Translations under genes and position numbers: made by a program | Assembly: GCA_965364735.1 (NCBI GenBank) | Contig: CBDTYW010000224.1 | Location: 1-6,185, forward strand | Direction: 5' to 3' | DNA length: 6,185 nt | DNA from: CBDTYW01 sp965364735 | GTDB lineage: Bacteria; Actinomycetota; Nitriliruptoria; Nitriliruptorales; Nitriliruptoraceae | The notes under the pieces: model-generated | Seen by the model: the letters and a program-made list of their open reading frames with translations, nothing else | What the model was told of the DNA's origin: nothing | Databases searched by the model: none | Shown: positions 1 to 6,076 of the stretch, piece by piece | Layout of the letters: every line of letters starts with the position of its first letter | How positions within the stretch are numbered: position 1 is the stretch's first letter

Positions 1-1066
1 CGGCCGGGCCGAGCAGGTCGCGCCCCGCCGCGTAGAGGTCGCGCTCGAGCTCGGACCAGAGCAGCTTCGTCAAGGACGACGCCGAGCCGAGGGCCTCGCC
101 GTTGCTGAGTCGACGGAGCGTCCGCGTCGCGTGGTGGCGATACGTCTCGACCTGGACATGCAGCTTCGCGAGGGTGTCGCGGACGACTGCGTCTTCGAGC
201 AGTCCTCGGGCACGGACCATCGCGGCGAGCTCGTCCAGATCGCGCTGGTACCGGGCCGGGGCTGCGGCCGGAGCATCGCGCTCGAACTCGAGCGCCGTCA
301 TCGCGACGCGCCAGCCGTCGCCGACCTCGCCGACGACGTTGTCCTTGGGCGCGCGGGCGTCGGTGAAGAAGACCTCGGCGAACCCGGTGTGTCCGTCGAG
401 CTGGACGATCGGGCGGACCTCGACGCCGGGCGTGTCGATCGGGAGGCAGATGAACGTGATCCCGGCGTGCTTCGGACCGGTGCTGTCGGTGCGGACGAGC
501 GCGAAGATCCAGTCCGCGAACACCCCGTGCGACGTCCAGATCTTCTGCCCGTTGATGACGTAGTCGTCGCCGTCCTCGACGGCCCTGCAGCGCAGCGACG
601 CGAGGTCGGAGCCGGCCTCGGGCTCGGAGTAGCCCTGCGACCAGATGACGCTGGCGTCGAGCGTCGTCGGGAGCCAGCGCGCCTTCTGCTCGTCCGTGGC
701 GTAGCGCATCAGCGTCGGACCGAGCAGGTTGTGGCCGACGACCGTGACCCGCTCCGGTCCCCCGGCAAGCTGGTACTCCTCCTCGAAGATCGCCTGCTCG
801 ACGACGCCCGCGCCCCGACCGCCGTACTCGGTCGGCCAGTGGATCGCTGCGTACCCGGCCTCGGCGAGCGTGCGCTCCCACGCACGGTGCTGAGCGAAGC
901 CCTCGGGGGTGCCGGCCGGCGTGAGCGGCGGGCTGGGCAGGTTCGCGTCGAGCCAGGCGCGGACCTCGGAGCGGAACGCCTGCTGAGCCGGTGTGAACTC
1001 GAGGTCGAGGCGGCCCGCGTCGGGGCCACCGACGCGATCGCTCGGTGCGGCCATCGTGGCGCTCAT
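1..1066 (-). CDS. Acyl-CoA dehydrogenase family protein (3' end off the window)
   Basis: FAD-dependent enzyme expected to introduce an alpha,beta double bond into an acyl-CoA, passing electrons to an electron-transfer flavoprotein in the cytoplasm. The 355 visible residues cover most of the usual 380-400. The N-terminal helical domain starts near residue 22 (LEFTPAQQAFRSEVRAWL) and includes HWPTEYGGRG at 76-85. The middle beta domain has the FAD/substrate signature QGYSEPEAGSDLA at 144-156 and NGQKIWTS at 172-179. The C-terminal helical domain begins near 245. The usual catalytic-base region lies beyond the left edge, so activity cannot be judged. The ATG at 1066 is the first after an in-frame stop 27 nt upstream, and GGAG at 1073-1076 sits 6 nt before it; an internal ATG at 1054 is less likely. 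It is divergent from the cyclase-family gene. Family is certain; the acyl substrate is unknown. Confidence 0.95.
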   Translation of the reverse strand, partial: MSATMAAPSDRVGGPDAGRLDLEFTPAQQAFRSEVRAWLDANLPSPPLTPAGTPEGFAQHRAWERTLAEAGYAAIHWPTEYGGRGAGVVEQAIFEEEYQLAGGPERVTVVGHNLLGPTLMRYATDEQKARWLPTTLDASVIWSQGYSEPEAGSDLASLRCRAVEDGDDYVINGQKIWTSHGVFADWIFALVRTDSTGPKHAGITFICLPIDTPGVEVRPIVQLDGHTGFAEVFFTDARAPKDNVVGEVGDGWRVAMTALEFERDAPAAAPARYQRDLDELAAMVRARGLLEDAVVRDTLAKLHVQVETYRHHATRTLRRLSNGEALGSASSLTKLLWSELERDLYAAGRDLLGPA

Positions 1067-1241
1067 CGTTCGCTCCGTCGGCTCGGCTGCTCAGGCGCCT
1101 TCAGGCCCGGACAGCCTGCTGACACCCTTCGGACGCTACCTGACGACCCGTCAGATTCTCACTCGCCGCCGGTTGTTCAGGGCACCGTGGTGGGGGTGTG
1201 TGGCACAGTCGCTGTCCGTCCGACAACGCCGGAGCATCCCC
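1067..1241. promoter_or_regulatory. Divergent intergenic region with a CTGACG palindrome
   Basis: This 175-bp gap separates two divergently transcribed genes, so it should contain both of their promoters. It holds a perfect inverted repeat at 1140-1154 (CTGACG, 3-nt spacer, CGTCAG), a plausible operator for a dimeric regulator. TCAGGC occurs twice 10 bp apart at 1091 and 1101. GGAG elements lie next to both starts (1073-1076 for minus, 1231-1234 for plus). TAGCGT, read on the minus strand just left of the palindrome, fits a loose TAnnnT -10 for the dehydrogenase, but I see no convincing -35. No small gene is supported here. Confidence 0.4.
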
Positions 1242-2168
1242 GTGCCGCTTCCTGACCACGTCATCGCCCTCGCGGCGCAGGTCTCCAACCGCGGCCGCTG
1301 GGGCGACGACGACGAGCGCGGGACGTTGAACCTCATCGACGCCGCCGCGATCCGACGCGGCGCGGCCGCGATCGTCACCGGCGAGCAGCACTGCCTTGCC
1401 ATGCCGCTCGACGAGCACGGTCCGCAGATCGGTCTGATCCCCGGGCGGGACAACCCGGTCCTGCAGATGATCGCGATCAACGATGCGATGACGAACGACC
1501 CGGAAGCGTTCGCGACCTCGGATGATCGCATGTCGCTCGGCCTGCAGGCTGCCACGCACTGGGACGCGCTCGCCCATGTCTCGGCAGGTGGTCAGCTCTA
1601 CAACGGCTTCCCCGCGTCCTCGATCACCGAGAAGGGCGCTGCACGCTGCGGGATCGACCGGGTCGGCGCGCTCATCAGCCGCGGCGTGCTGCTCGACATC
1701 CCCCGCGCGCGGGGCGTCGAGCGGCTGGAGCCGGGACACGCGATCGGCGCGGGCGACCTCGACACGGCGCTGGCGATGACCGGGATCGACCTCGAGCCGG
1801 GCGACGTCGTGCTGGTGCGCACCGGGCAGGTCGAGGCGTTCCTCGACGGCGACCGCATGGGGTATGCCTTCCCGTCCTCCGGGCTCTCGATCGAGGCGCC
1901 TGCATGGTTCCACGCGCGCGACGTCGCGGCCGTCGCCACCGACAACCTCACCTTCGAGGTCTTCCCCGCCGCCGACGCCGACGGCTGGCTGCCGGTCCAT
2001 GTCCTGCACCTCGTCCACATGGGACTGCTGCAAGGACAGAACTTCATGCTGGAGAGCCTCGCAGCCGCATGCGCCCTCGAGCGTCGCTGGACCTTCCAGC
2101 TGTCCGCCACCCCGGAACCGGTCACCGGTGCGACCGGCGGGTTGGTGGCCCCTGTCGCAACCCGCTGA
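1242..2168 (+). CDS. Cyclase family protein (metal-dependent hydrolase, kynurenine formamidase-like fold)
   Basis: A 308-residue member of the cyclase superfamily (Pfam PF04199), which includes kynurenine formamidase and isatin hydrolase; members hydrolyse amide, lactam or related bonds using a divalent metal. Visible landmarks are WGDDDERGTLNLI at 20-32, the metal-site block QAATHWDALAH at 102-112 (H106, D108, H112), GVLLDIPRARG at 148-158, and LEPGDVVLVRTG at 184-195. The C-terminal block HVLHLVHMGLLQGQNF at 253-268 is typical of the larger actinobacterial branch. The first His of the classic HxGTHxD motif is Gln102 here, which I believe is usual for this branch. GTG is chosen as start because GGAG at 1231-1234 lies 7 nt upstream and the conserved N-terminus begins shortly after; the frame stays open further upstream, but without a better site. 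It may process an intermediate related to the neighbouring CoA-linked enzymes. Substrate unknown. Confidence 0.9.
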   Translation: MPLPDHVIALAAQVSNRGRWGDDDERGTLNLIDAAAIRRGAAAIVTGEQHCLAMPLDEHGPQIGLIPGRDNPVLQMIAINDAMTNDPEAFATSDDRMSLGLQAATHWDALAHVSAGGQLYNGFPASSITEKGAARCGIDRVGALISRGVLLDIPRARGVERLEPGHAIGAGDLDTALAMTGIDLEPGDVVLVRTGQVEAFLDGDRMGYAFPSSGLSIEAPAWFHARDVAAVATDNLTFEVFPAADADGWLPVHVLHLVHMGLLQGQNFMLESLAAACALERRWTFQLSATPEPVTGATGGLVAPVATR

Positions 2169-2188
2169 CGACGGTTGCCGTCGTCAGC
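2164..2188 (+). terminator. Strong hairpin overlapping the cyclase-gene stop codon
   Basis: A perfect 11-bp inverted repeat (GCTGACGACGG and its complement CCGTCGTCAGC) with a TTG loop. It contains the TGA stop at 2166-2168. No T-run follows, so if it terminates transcription it is the U-tract-poor type common in high-GC actinobacteria. It may instead partly insulate the TipAS gene that starts 39 nt later, or serve as an operator: it shares the octamer CTGACGAC with the palindrome at 1140-1154 upstream of the same gene. The structure is seen directly; the role is inferred. Confidence 0.45.
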
Positions 2189-2227
2189 CCGATTGACCGC
2201 GAGTTCCAAGCCTGAGGAGTCCGGACC

Positions 2228-2656
2228 ATGAATGACCGAGCCATGTTCGAGGTCTTCGACGAGACCTCCCCGGAGGAGCACCAGTCCCGCGCTGCGGAGG
2301 CGGAGGAGCGCTGGGGCGACACCGACCAGTGGGCGACGTCGCGTCGACGCACGTCGGAGTACACCACGGACGACTGGGTCACGATCAAGGCCGAGCAGGC
2401 CGAGCGCGAGGAGGCCATCGCGCAGGTGCTGCGGGCTGGCGACCCCGCGGAGTCGGAAGGCGCGATGGACGCCGCCGAGGGCCTTCGGCTGCACATCGAA
2501 CGTTGGTACTACCCGTGCTCACACGACATGCACGCGAACCTCGGTGAGATGTACGTCATGGACGAGCGGTTCACGGCGCACTACGACGATCGCGAGCCCG
2601 GCCTCGCCGCCTTCGTCCGCGACGCGATCGTCGCGAACGGCCTCCGCAGCGTCTGA
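2228..2656 (+). CDS. Stand-alone TipAS-type antibiotic-recognition domain protein
   Basis: A 142-residue protein matching, nearly end to end, the C-terminal TipAS domain (Pfam PF07739) of Streptomyces TipAL, an alpha-helical globin-like module that binds thiopeptides and other amphipathic ligands. Shared blocks are FEVF at 7-10, ERWGDTD at 27-33, the YTTDDW region at 45-50, SEGAMDAAE at 76-84, LGEMYVMDERF at 105-115 and PGLAAFVRDAI at 124-134. There is no MerR helix-turn-helix: the gene starts right at the ligand domain, and the cyclase gene ends 59 nt upstream. Cys97 aligns with TipAL Cys207, but the cysteine that captures thiostrepton (TipAL Cys214) is Asn104 here. GGAG at 2216-2219, 8 nt before the ATG, supports the start; Met6 is an alternative. 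It could sequester a ligand or act as a small-molecule receptor; it cannot activate transcription in the TipAL manner by itself. Family firm, role unknown. Confidence 0.92.
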   Translation: MNDRAMFEVFDETSPEEHQSRAAEAEERWGDTDQWATSRRRTSEYTTDDWVTIKAEQAEREEAIAQVLRAGDPAESEGAMDAAEGLRLHIERWYYPCSHDMHANLGEMYVMDERFTAHYDDREPGLAAFVRDAIVANGLRSV

Positions 2657-2692
2657 CACCAACACCGCCCATGTTGCCGTGAGGGATCTGCG

Positions 2693-3448
2693 TCAGCCGT
2701 GCGGGGCGCGGCCGAGCAGCGCCCCGCCGTCGATCGACCATGCGGCCCCCGTGACGAACGCGGCTTCGGGGGACGCGAGGAACGCGACGACGTCGGCGAC
2801 CTCCCGCGGCGTGCCGATGCGCGGGACGGCCTGCCGCGCGTAGGTCTTCGCCCAGTCGCGGCCCTCCATGACGCCGGTGCGCGCCATCGGGGTGTCGATC
2901 CCGCCCGGGCACACCGCGTTGACGCGGACGCCCCGCGGCGCGAGCTCGAGAGCGGCGGTCTGGGTCATCGCGATGACGGCTGCCTTGGACGCGGCGTAGG
3001 CGGTCATCCCGACCCCGCCCCGGAGGCCGGCGATCGAGGCGATGTTGACGATCGAGGTCGCGCCCGGGGTTCCGGGCCCGGTCGAGGATGCTCCGAGGGC
3101 GGCCGCGGCGGCCTGCATGCCGAGGAACGTGCCGACCTGGTTGACGTCGATGATCTTGCGGTAGTCCTCCTCGGTCGTGTCCTCCAGCGAAGCGACGTCG
3201 AAGATGCCGGCGGCGTTGACGAGGATGTCGATCCGGCCGAGCTGTCCTGCGACCGCTCCGACGACGTCAGCCCAGCTCTGTGCGTCCGTCACGTCGAGCT
3301 TCACCCCGACCATCGTCCCGAGCGGCTCCTGCCTCGCGAGGTCTGCGGGCACGACCTTGCAGCCACCCTCGACGAGCCGCTCCGCGATCGCCCGACCGAT
3401 GCCGCCGGCCGACCCGACGACGAGCGCCACCCGCTGCGGTCCGGTCAT
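2693..3448 (-). CDS. SDR family NAD(P)-dependent oxidoreductase
   Basis: A 251-residue classical short-chain dehydrogenase/reductase, the normal length for the family, expected to interconvert an alcohol and a ketone in the cytosol. The Rossmann nucleotide loop is VGSAGGIG at 11-18 (Val replaces the usual Thr). Asp36 at the end of beta-2 suggests NAD(H) rather than NADP(H). LDVTD at 51-55, NAAG at 78-81, structural Asn103, catalytic Ser138 and the YAASK motif with Tyr151 and Lys155 complete the active site. PGGIDTPM at 181-188 and the SIDGG end at 238-242 are typical. The ATG at 3448 is preceded by GGAG at 3455-3458, 6 nt away; the frame is open far upstream across the opposite strand, but the conserved fold starts here. 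The gene is divergent from the F420-type oxidoreductase, so the two may share control. Substrate cannot be read from sequence; hydroxyacyl-CoA, steroid or cyclic alcohols are possible. Confidence 0.93.
   Translation of the reverse strand: MTGPQRVALVVGSAGGIGRAIAERLVEGGCKVVPADLARQEPLGTMVGVKLDVTDAQSWADVVGAVAGQLGRIDILVNAAGIFDVASLEDTTEEDYRKIIDVNQVGTFLGMQAAAAALGASSTGPGTPGATSIVNIASIAGLRGGVGMTAYAASKAAVIAMTQTAALELAPRGVRVNAVCPGGIDTPMARTGVMEGRDWAKTYARQAVPRIGTPREVADVVAFLASPEAAFVTGAAWSIDGGALLGRAPHG
2701..2727 (+). terminator. Possible terminator hairpin downstream of the TipAS gene
   Basis: A 9-bp perfect inverted repeat (GCGGGGCGC / GCGCCCCGC) with a 9-nt loop, 45 nt after the TipAS stop and inside the last codons of the convergent SDR gene. 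Only 36 nt lie between the two stop codons, and I see no better hairpin there. No T-run follows, and GC-rich coding sequence often produces such repeats, so the assignment is weak. Confidence 0.25.
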
Positions 3449-3577
3449 CGTCTGCTCCACGTCGTCGGTCGAACTCCGCGCACCGTAGTGAGCGGGCCGA
3501 CGATTCCCGCGCCGGCAAGAACCTGTTCTACCGTCGAGGGCCTCCCCACCTGCCACCCCTCCATCGCAAGGCTCACC
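3449..3577. promoter_or_regulatory. Divergent promoter region between the SDR and F420-type oxidoreductase genes
   Basis: This 129-bp gap must drive both flanking genes. Loose actinobacterial TAnnnT -10 candidates are TACCGT at 3529-3534 for the plus strand and TACGGT (minus strand, 3482-3487) for the SDR gene; neither has a convincing -35. The plus candidate abuts the KstR-like palindrome, an arrangement that would suit repression. The promoter assignments are weak; the palindrome is listed separately. Confidence 0.4.
3517..3530. promoter_or_regulatory. KstR-like operator palindrome
   Basis: AGAAC-CT-GTTCT is a perfect 5-bp inverted repeat with a 2-nt spacer. Within the 14-bp frame it matches 7 of the 8 constrained positions of TnnAACnnGTTnnA, the published binding motif of the TetR-family cholesterol-catabolism repressor KstR. 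It lies midway between the divergent SDR and F420-type oxidoreductase genes, next to a candidate -10. By eye I found no second copy in the window. Which regulator binds here is inferred; a different TetR with similar specificity would fit equally well. Confidence 0.45.
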
Positions 3578-4459
3578 GTGAAGTTCTGGCAGGCCATCGC
3601 CTTCCTCGACCCGCTCGCCCACCTCACCCCGCTCGTGCAGGCGACGGAGCAGGCCGGGTTCACCGGGGTCGCGGTGAGCGATCACCTCTTCTACCCGCGC
3701 ACGCTCGAGTCGGAGTACCCCTACACGCCCGATGGTCAGCCGATGTGGACGCCGGCGACGATGTGGCCGGACCCGTTCGTGACGATCGCCCACATGGCGG
3801 CAGTGTCGACGAGCCTGCACTTCTCGACCAACATCTCGATCGCCCCGAGCCGCGAGACCCTCGCGCTGGCCAAGCAGGTCGGCACCGCGTCTGCCCTTTC
3901 CGGCGGCCGCGTCGGCATCGGCGTCGGGGTCGGCTGGTCGCGTGAGGAGTACGACGCGACAGGCTTCGACTTCTCGACGCGCGGCAAGCGCCTCAACGAG
4001 ATGATCCCGGCGATGCGCGCGCTCTGGACCGACGAGTGGGCGTCGTTCGACGGCGAGCACGTGAGCTTCCCGGAGGTCCGTATGGAGCCGCGCCCGCCCG
4101 CCAAGGTCCCCGTGCTGGTCGGCGGGCACTCCCCCGCAGCGATCCGACGCGCGGTCACGCTCGGCGACGGCTGGGTCGGCGTCGGCTACGCCCCCGAGGA
4201 CGCGGAGGCGAAGGTCGCCGAGGTCCTCGCCGCCCGCGCCGAGACCGACGAAGCCGGCGCGCCGTTCGAGATCATCCTGTCGCTCTACGAGACCCCGTCG
4301 CTGGGCCTCTACCGGCGCTTCGAGGAGCTCGGCGTCACCGCGATGATGTGGGCGCCCTGGCTCTTCGCCGACCCCGCGAAGCACGGCGGCGACCTGCTGA
4401 GGGCCCGCACCGAGGAGACGCTGCGCTTCGGCGAGGAGATCATCGCCCCGCTCGCCTGA
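3578..4459 (+). CDS. LLM class F420-dependent oxidoreductase (TIGR03619-like)
   Basis: A 293-residue luciferase-like TIM-barrel protein. Such enzymes use reduced deazaflavin F420 (some relatives use FMN) for hydride transfer to or from organic substrates in the cytoplasm. Family landmarks are the amino-terminal strand MKFWQAIAF, EQAGFTGVAVSDHLFYP at 24-40, STNISIAPSR at 83-92, the SGGRVGIGVGVGW block at 108-120, RGKRLNEMI at 135-143, and PVLVGGHSPAAIRRA with LGDGWVGVGY at 178-204. The tail (LGVTAMMWAPWLF, 251-263) is characteristic of the TIGR03619-like group. The GTG start is chosen because the family N-terminus begins exactly there and a weak AAGG at 3568-3571 lies 6 nt upstream. It is transcribed away from the SDR gene through a shared gap with a KstR-like site, suggesting linked redox steps in one pathway. 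Cofactor choice is inferred from family resemblance; substrate unknown. Confidence 0.93.
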   Translation: MKFWQAIAFLDPLAHLTPLVQATEQAGFTGVAVSDHLFYPRTLESEYPYTPDGQPMWTPATMWPDPFVTIAHMAAVSTSLHFSTNISIAPSRETLALAKQVGTASALSGGRVGIGVGVGWSREEYDATGFDFSTRGKRLNEMIPAMRALWTDEWASFDGEHVSFPEVRMEPRPPAKVPVLVGGHSPAAIRRAVTLGDGWVGVGYAPEDAEAKVAEVLAARAETDEAGAPFEIILSLYETPSLGLYRRFEELGVTAMMWAPWLFADPAKHGGDLLRARTEETLRFGEEIIAPLA

Positions 4460-4495
4460 CGTCTGATCGCACGAGTTCCCGCGCACCTCTCGCGC

Positions 4496-4510
4496 CCCGC
4501 CGACGGTGGG
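4496..4510. terminator. Weak hairpin between convergent genes
   Basis: CCCGCC / GGTGGG forms a 6-bp stem with one G-T wobble and a 3-nt loop, in the 56-nt gap between the convergent oxidoreductase and DUF4143 stops. No T-run is present on either side. It is the only stem I see in the gap, and a terminator role is tentative. Confidence 0.2.
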
Positions 4511-4515
4511 ACGGT

Positions 4516-5268
4516 TCAGGCCCAGAGCGTGGACAGCGGTGCTGCCGTCAGCCGGTCGCCGAACGGCAGCACCTCTGGGGTCCGACAGAGCACGACGCCG
4601 TGTGCGAACCGATCACCGATCCGGTCACGAAGCCAAGCCAGTCCGCCGAACGAGGACTTCGACGGCGACGGCGTGCGCTTCACCTCGATGGCGACGATCC
4701 GACCGTCACGGAGCTCCGCGATCAGGTCGACCTCGTGCCGGCCACCCTGGGCTCGAACGTGACCGATGCGCGCGACATCCGATGACCAGCTGGCGTGACG
4801 GAGCAGCTCGTTGGCCACGAACGTCTCCCACATGCCGCCGACGTCCGCCCGGAGCGGGTCCACGAGCTGCGCCGCGTCGAGCCCGAGCACGGCACAAGCA
4901 AGACCGGAATCCGTGAGCACGAGGCGTGGTGCCTTCGTCAGCGAACCGAGGGCCGGCGTGGTCCATGCGGGAAGCCGTCGGATGAGGAAGACCCGCTCGA
5001 GGAGCTCGAGATGATCGTCAAGCGTCTGTCGGGGGATGCCGCGCTCATTGGACAGGCCGCTGACGTTGAGCGGGGAGGATGCTGTTGCCGCCACAGCGCG
5101 GACGATCCGCTGGAGATCGGCCGGACGTGCCACATCGCGGGTTCCACGAGCCTCCCGATCCACGACGGTGCGGAGGTAGGCCGCAAACCAGTCCGGGCGA
5201 TCGGCCGGGCCGAGGAACTGCACGACTTCCGCTACCAGCAATCCATGCGCTCGCAGCCAGCAATCCAT
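4516..5268 (-). pseudogene. 5'-truncated DUF4143 protein (AAA_14/DUF4143 ATPase missing its ATPase half)
   Basis: The readable frame encodes about 250 residues matching only the C-terminal part of the AAA_14-DUF4143 proteins, which are normally near 400 residues with a Walker-type ATPase first. Homology is recognisable from about residue 14 (EVVQFLGPADR, WFAAYLRTVV). A winged-helix-like segment follows at roughly 66-100 (LNVSGLS, RQTLDDHLELLE), then KAPRLVLTDSGLA at 112-124 and WETFVANELLRH at 147-158. The PD-(D/E)XK-like end contains HEVDLI at 178-183 and AIEVK at 193-197. No Walker A or B motif lies in the upstream 50 nt before the thioesterase stop. The remaining frame has no stop, so decay is recent or the fragment is still used. 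A start at 5268 (preceded by GGTGGGG at 5274-5280) is possible; the frame stays open back to 5382, inside the thioesterase gene. Function of the intact family is unclear. Confidence 0.7.
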
Positions 5269-5308
5269 ACATGCCCCACCGGCGATCACAACGCAGCCAG
5301 CGCTCCAT
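5230..5308 (-). repeat. Three degenerate 17-bp repeats at the truncated end of the DUF4143 gene
   Basis: Copies lie at 5230-5246, 5252-5268 and 5292-5308. Read on the minus strand they are ATGGATTGCTGGTAGCG, ATGGATTGCTGGCTGCG and ATGGAGCGCTGGCTGCG. Neighbouring copies agree at 15 of 17 positions, with start-to-start offsets of 22 and 40 bp. Each begins with ATG, but only the middle ATG is in the DUF4143 frame. They sit exactly where DUF4143 homology begins and the ATPase half is absent, so they may mark slippage or a rearrangement junction. Confidence 0.55.
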
Positions 5309-5317
5309 GACGCCGAG

Positions 5318-5938
5318 TCAGCCCTCGGCGTCGAACGCGCCGGGGCGCCCCGCGCGTGGCTCGATGAAGGCGCCGCTGGCACGCACGAGATCGACGCCGG
5401 CCTGACGGATGCCGCCCTCGGCCGTCCCGACGCGTCCCTCCGACGACGCCAATCGGCCCCACACCTCGATCTCGACGCCGAGCGGGACGGGGCGCAGGTA
5501 CTCGACCTCGATGCTGCGGGTCATCCCCGTCGACCCGCCCCACCACGCCGCAACGCCGAGCGTGTGGTCGAGCAGCATCGCGGTCACGCCGCCGTGGGCG
5601 TAGCCGGCACGGCCCTGGTGCAGGATGCTGAGCACCGTCCGGCCGTGCACGCCGTCGTCGTCTCCGACGAGCGGCAACGGCGGGGCGATGGCGTTGACCG
5701 GCGAGGTGACCGGCTCGGCCATCCCGCGCGAGCCGTGTGCCCACGGACCTGGCGCGCGTGCCACCGGATCGACGCCGAGCCGGGCCACGATCGCGTCGAC
5801 GTCCGCGGCGACCGTCAGCAGCGCCTCGTCGTCGACGCCGTCGGCGTTCGCCCACAGCAGCGCTTCGCCGAGCCGGCGCACGGCGGTGCCGGCGGCTGCG
5901 GGGGCGTCGGTGGACGGTGAGCTCAGCGGACGCGTCAT
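5318..5938 (-). CDS. PaaI-like hotdog-fold acyl-CoA thioesterase
   Basis: A 206-residue protein with one hotdog domain in its C-terminal two thirds, of the kind that hydrolyses acyl-CoA or aryl-CoA thioesters in the cytosol. Residues 64-90 (GPWAHGSRG followed by SPVNAIAPPLPL) lead into the domain. The signature is GYAHGGVTAMLLDHTLG at 112-128, with the HGG loop at 115-117 and Asp124 on the central helix. The strand TRSIEVEYLRPVPLG at 140-154 and the final strand LVRASGAFIEP at 184-194 complete the fold. The first 60 residues are a variable helical extension. The ATG at 5938 is preferred because GGTGA at 5947-5951 lies 8 nt upstream; an in-frame ATG at 5974 would add 12 residues but has no clear ribosome site. 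It may clear CoA intermediates or free CoA for the neighbouring catabolic genes. Substrate unknown. Confidence 0.88.
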   Translation of the reverse strand: MTRPLSSPSTDAPAAAGTAVRRLGEALLWANADGVDDEALLTVAADVDAIVARLGVDPVARAPGPWAHGSRGMAEPVTSPVNAIAPPLPLVGDDDGVHGRTVLSILHQGRAGYAHGGVTAMLLDHTLGVAAWWGGSTGMTRSIEVEYLRPVPLGVEIEVWGRLASSEGRVGTAEGGIRQAGVDLVRASGAFIEPRAGRPGAFDAEG

Positions 5939-6076
5939 GTCGGCGATCACCCCGTGGGTCTCGTGGACGGACATCGCGGCCGGTGAACCTATCCGGACGT
6001 GCGCCGGGGAGACCCTGACCTCCGGCGGGGAGATCACCGCGCCGCTGGCGGGAGAACGCGCGCCCTCTGAACGCGG

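Noticed and set aside
131..1255. Long plus-strand open frame (374 codons) opposite the acyl-CoA dehydrogenase
   Set aside because: It is Arg/Asp/Val-rich antisense of a clearly recognised dehydrogenase, with no family signal of its own; high GC makes such shadow frames common.
1101..2033. 310-codon minus-strand frame opposite the cyclase gene
   Set aside because: Composition is typical of antisense GC-rich frames, with no recognisable motif, while the plus frame carries the conserved cyclase blocks.
2699..4459. A 586-codon plus-strand frame that would extend the F420-type oxidoreductase N-terminally
   Set aside because: The extra N-terminal part is the antisense of the SDR and the intergenic gap; the family's usual N-terminus starts at the GTG at 3578.
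2693..4486. A 597-codon minus-strand frame that would fuse new sequence to the SDR
   Set aside because: Only the last 251 codons are an SDR. The upstream part is the antisense of the F420-type oxidoreductase, and the SDR has its own ATG with GGAG.
5230..5308. CRISPR array
   Set aside because: Only three imperfect 17-bp copies, with unequal gaps far too short for spacers (5 and 23 bp), and no cas genes.
5235..5308. A simple frameshift that could restore the missing DUF4143 N-terminus
   Set aside because: Another frame reads AWIAG just upstream, but there are only about 70 nt before the thioesterase stop, far too little for the roughly 150-residue ATPase half, so deletion fits better.
4795..5310. 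171-codon plus-strand frame opposite the DUF4143 remnant
   Set aside because: The minus frame matches DUF4143 throughout, so this is its shadow.
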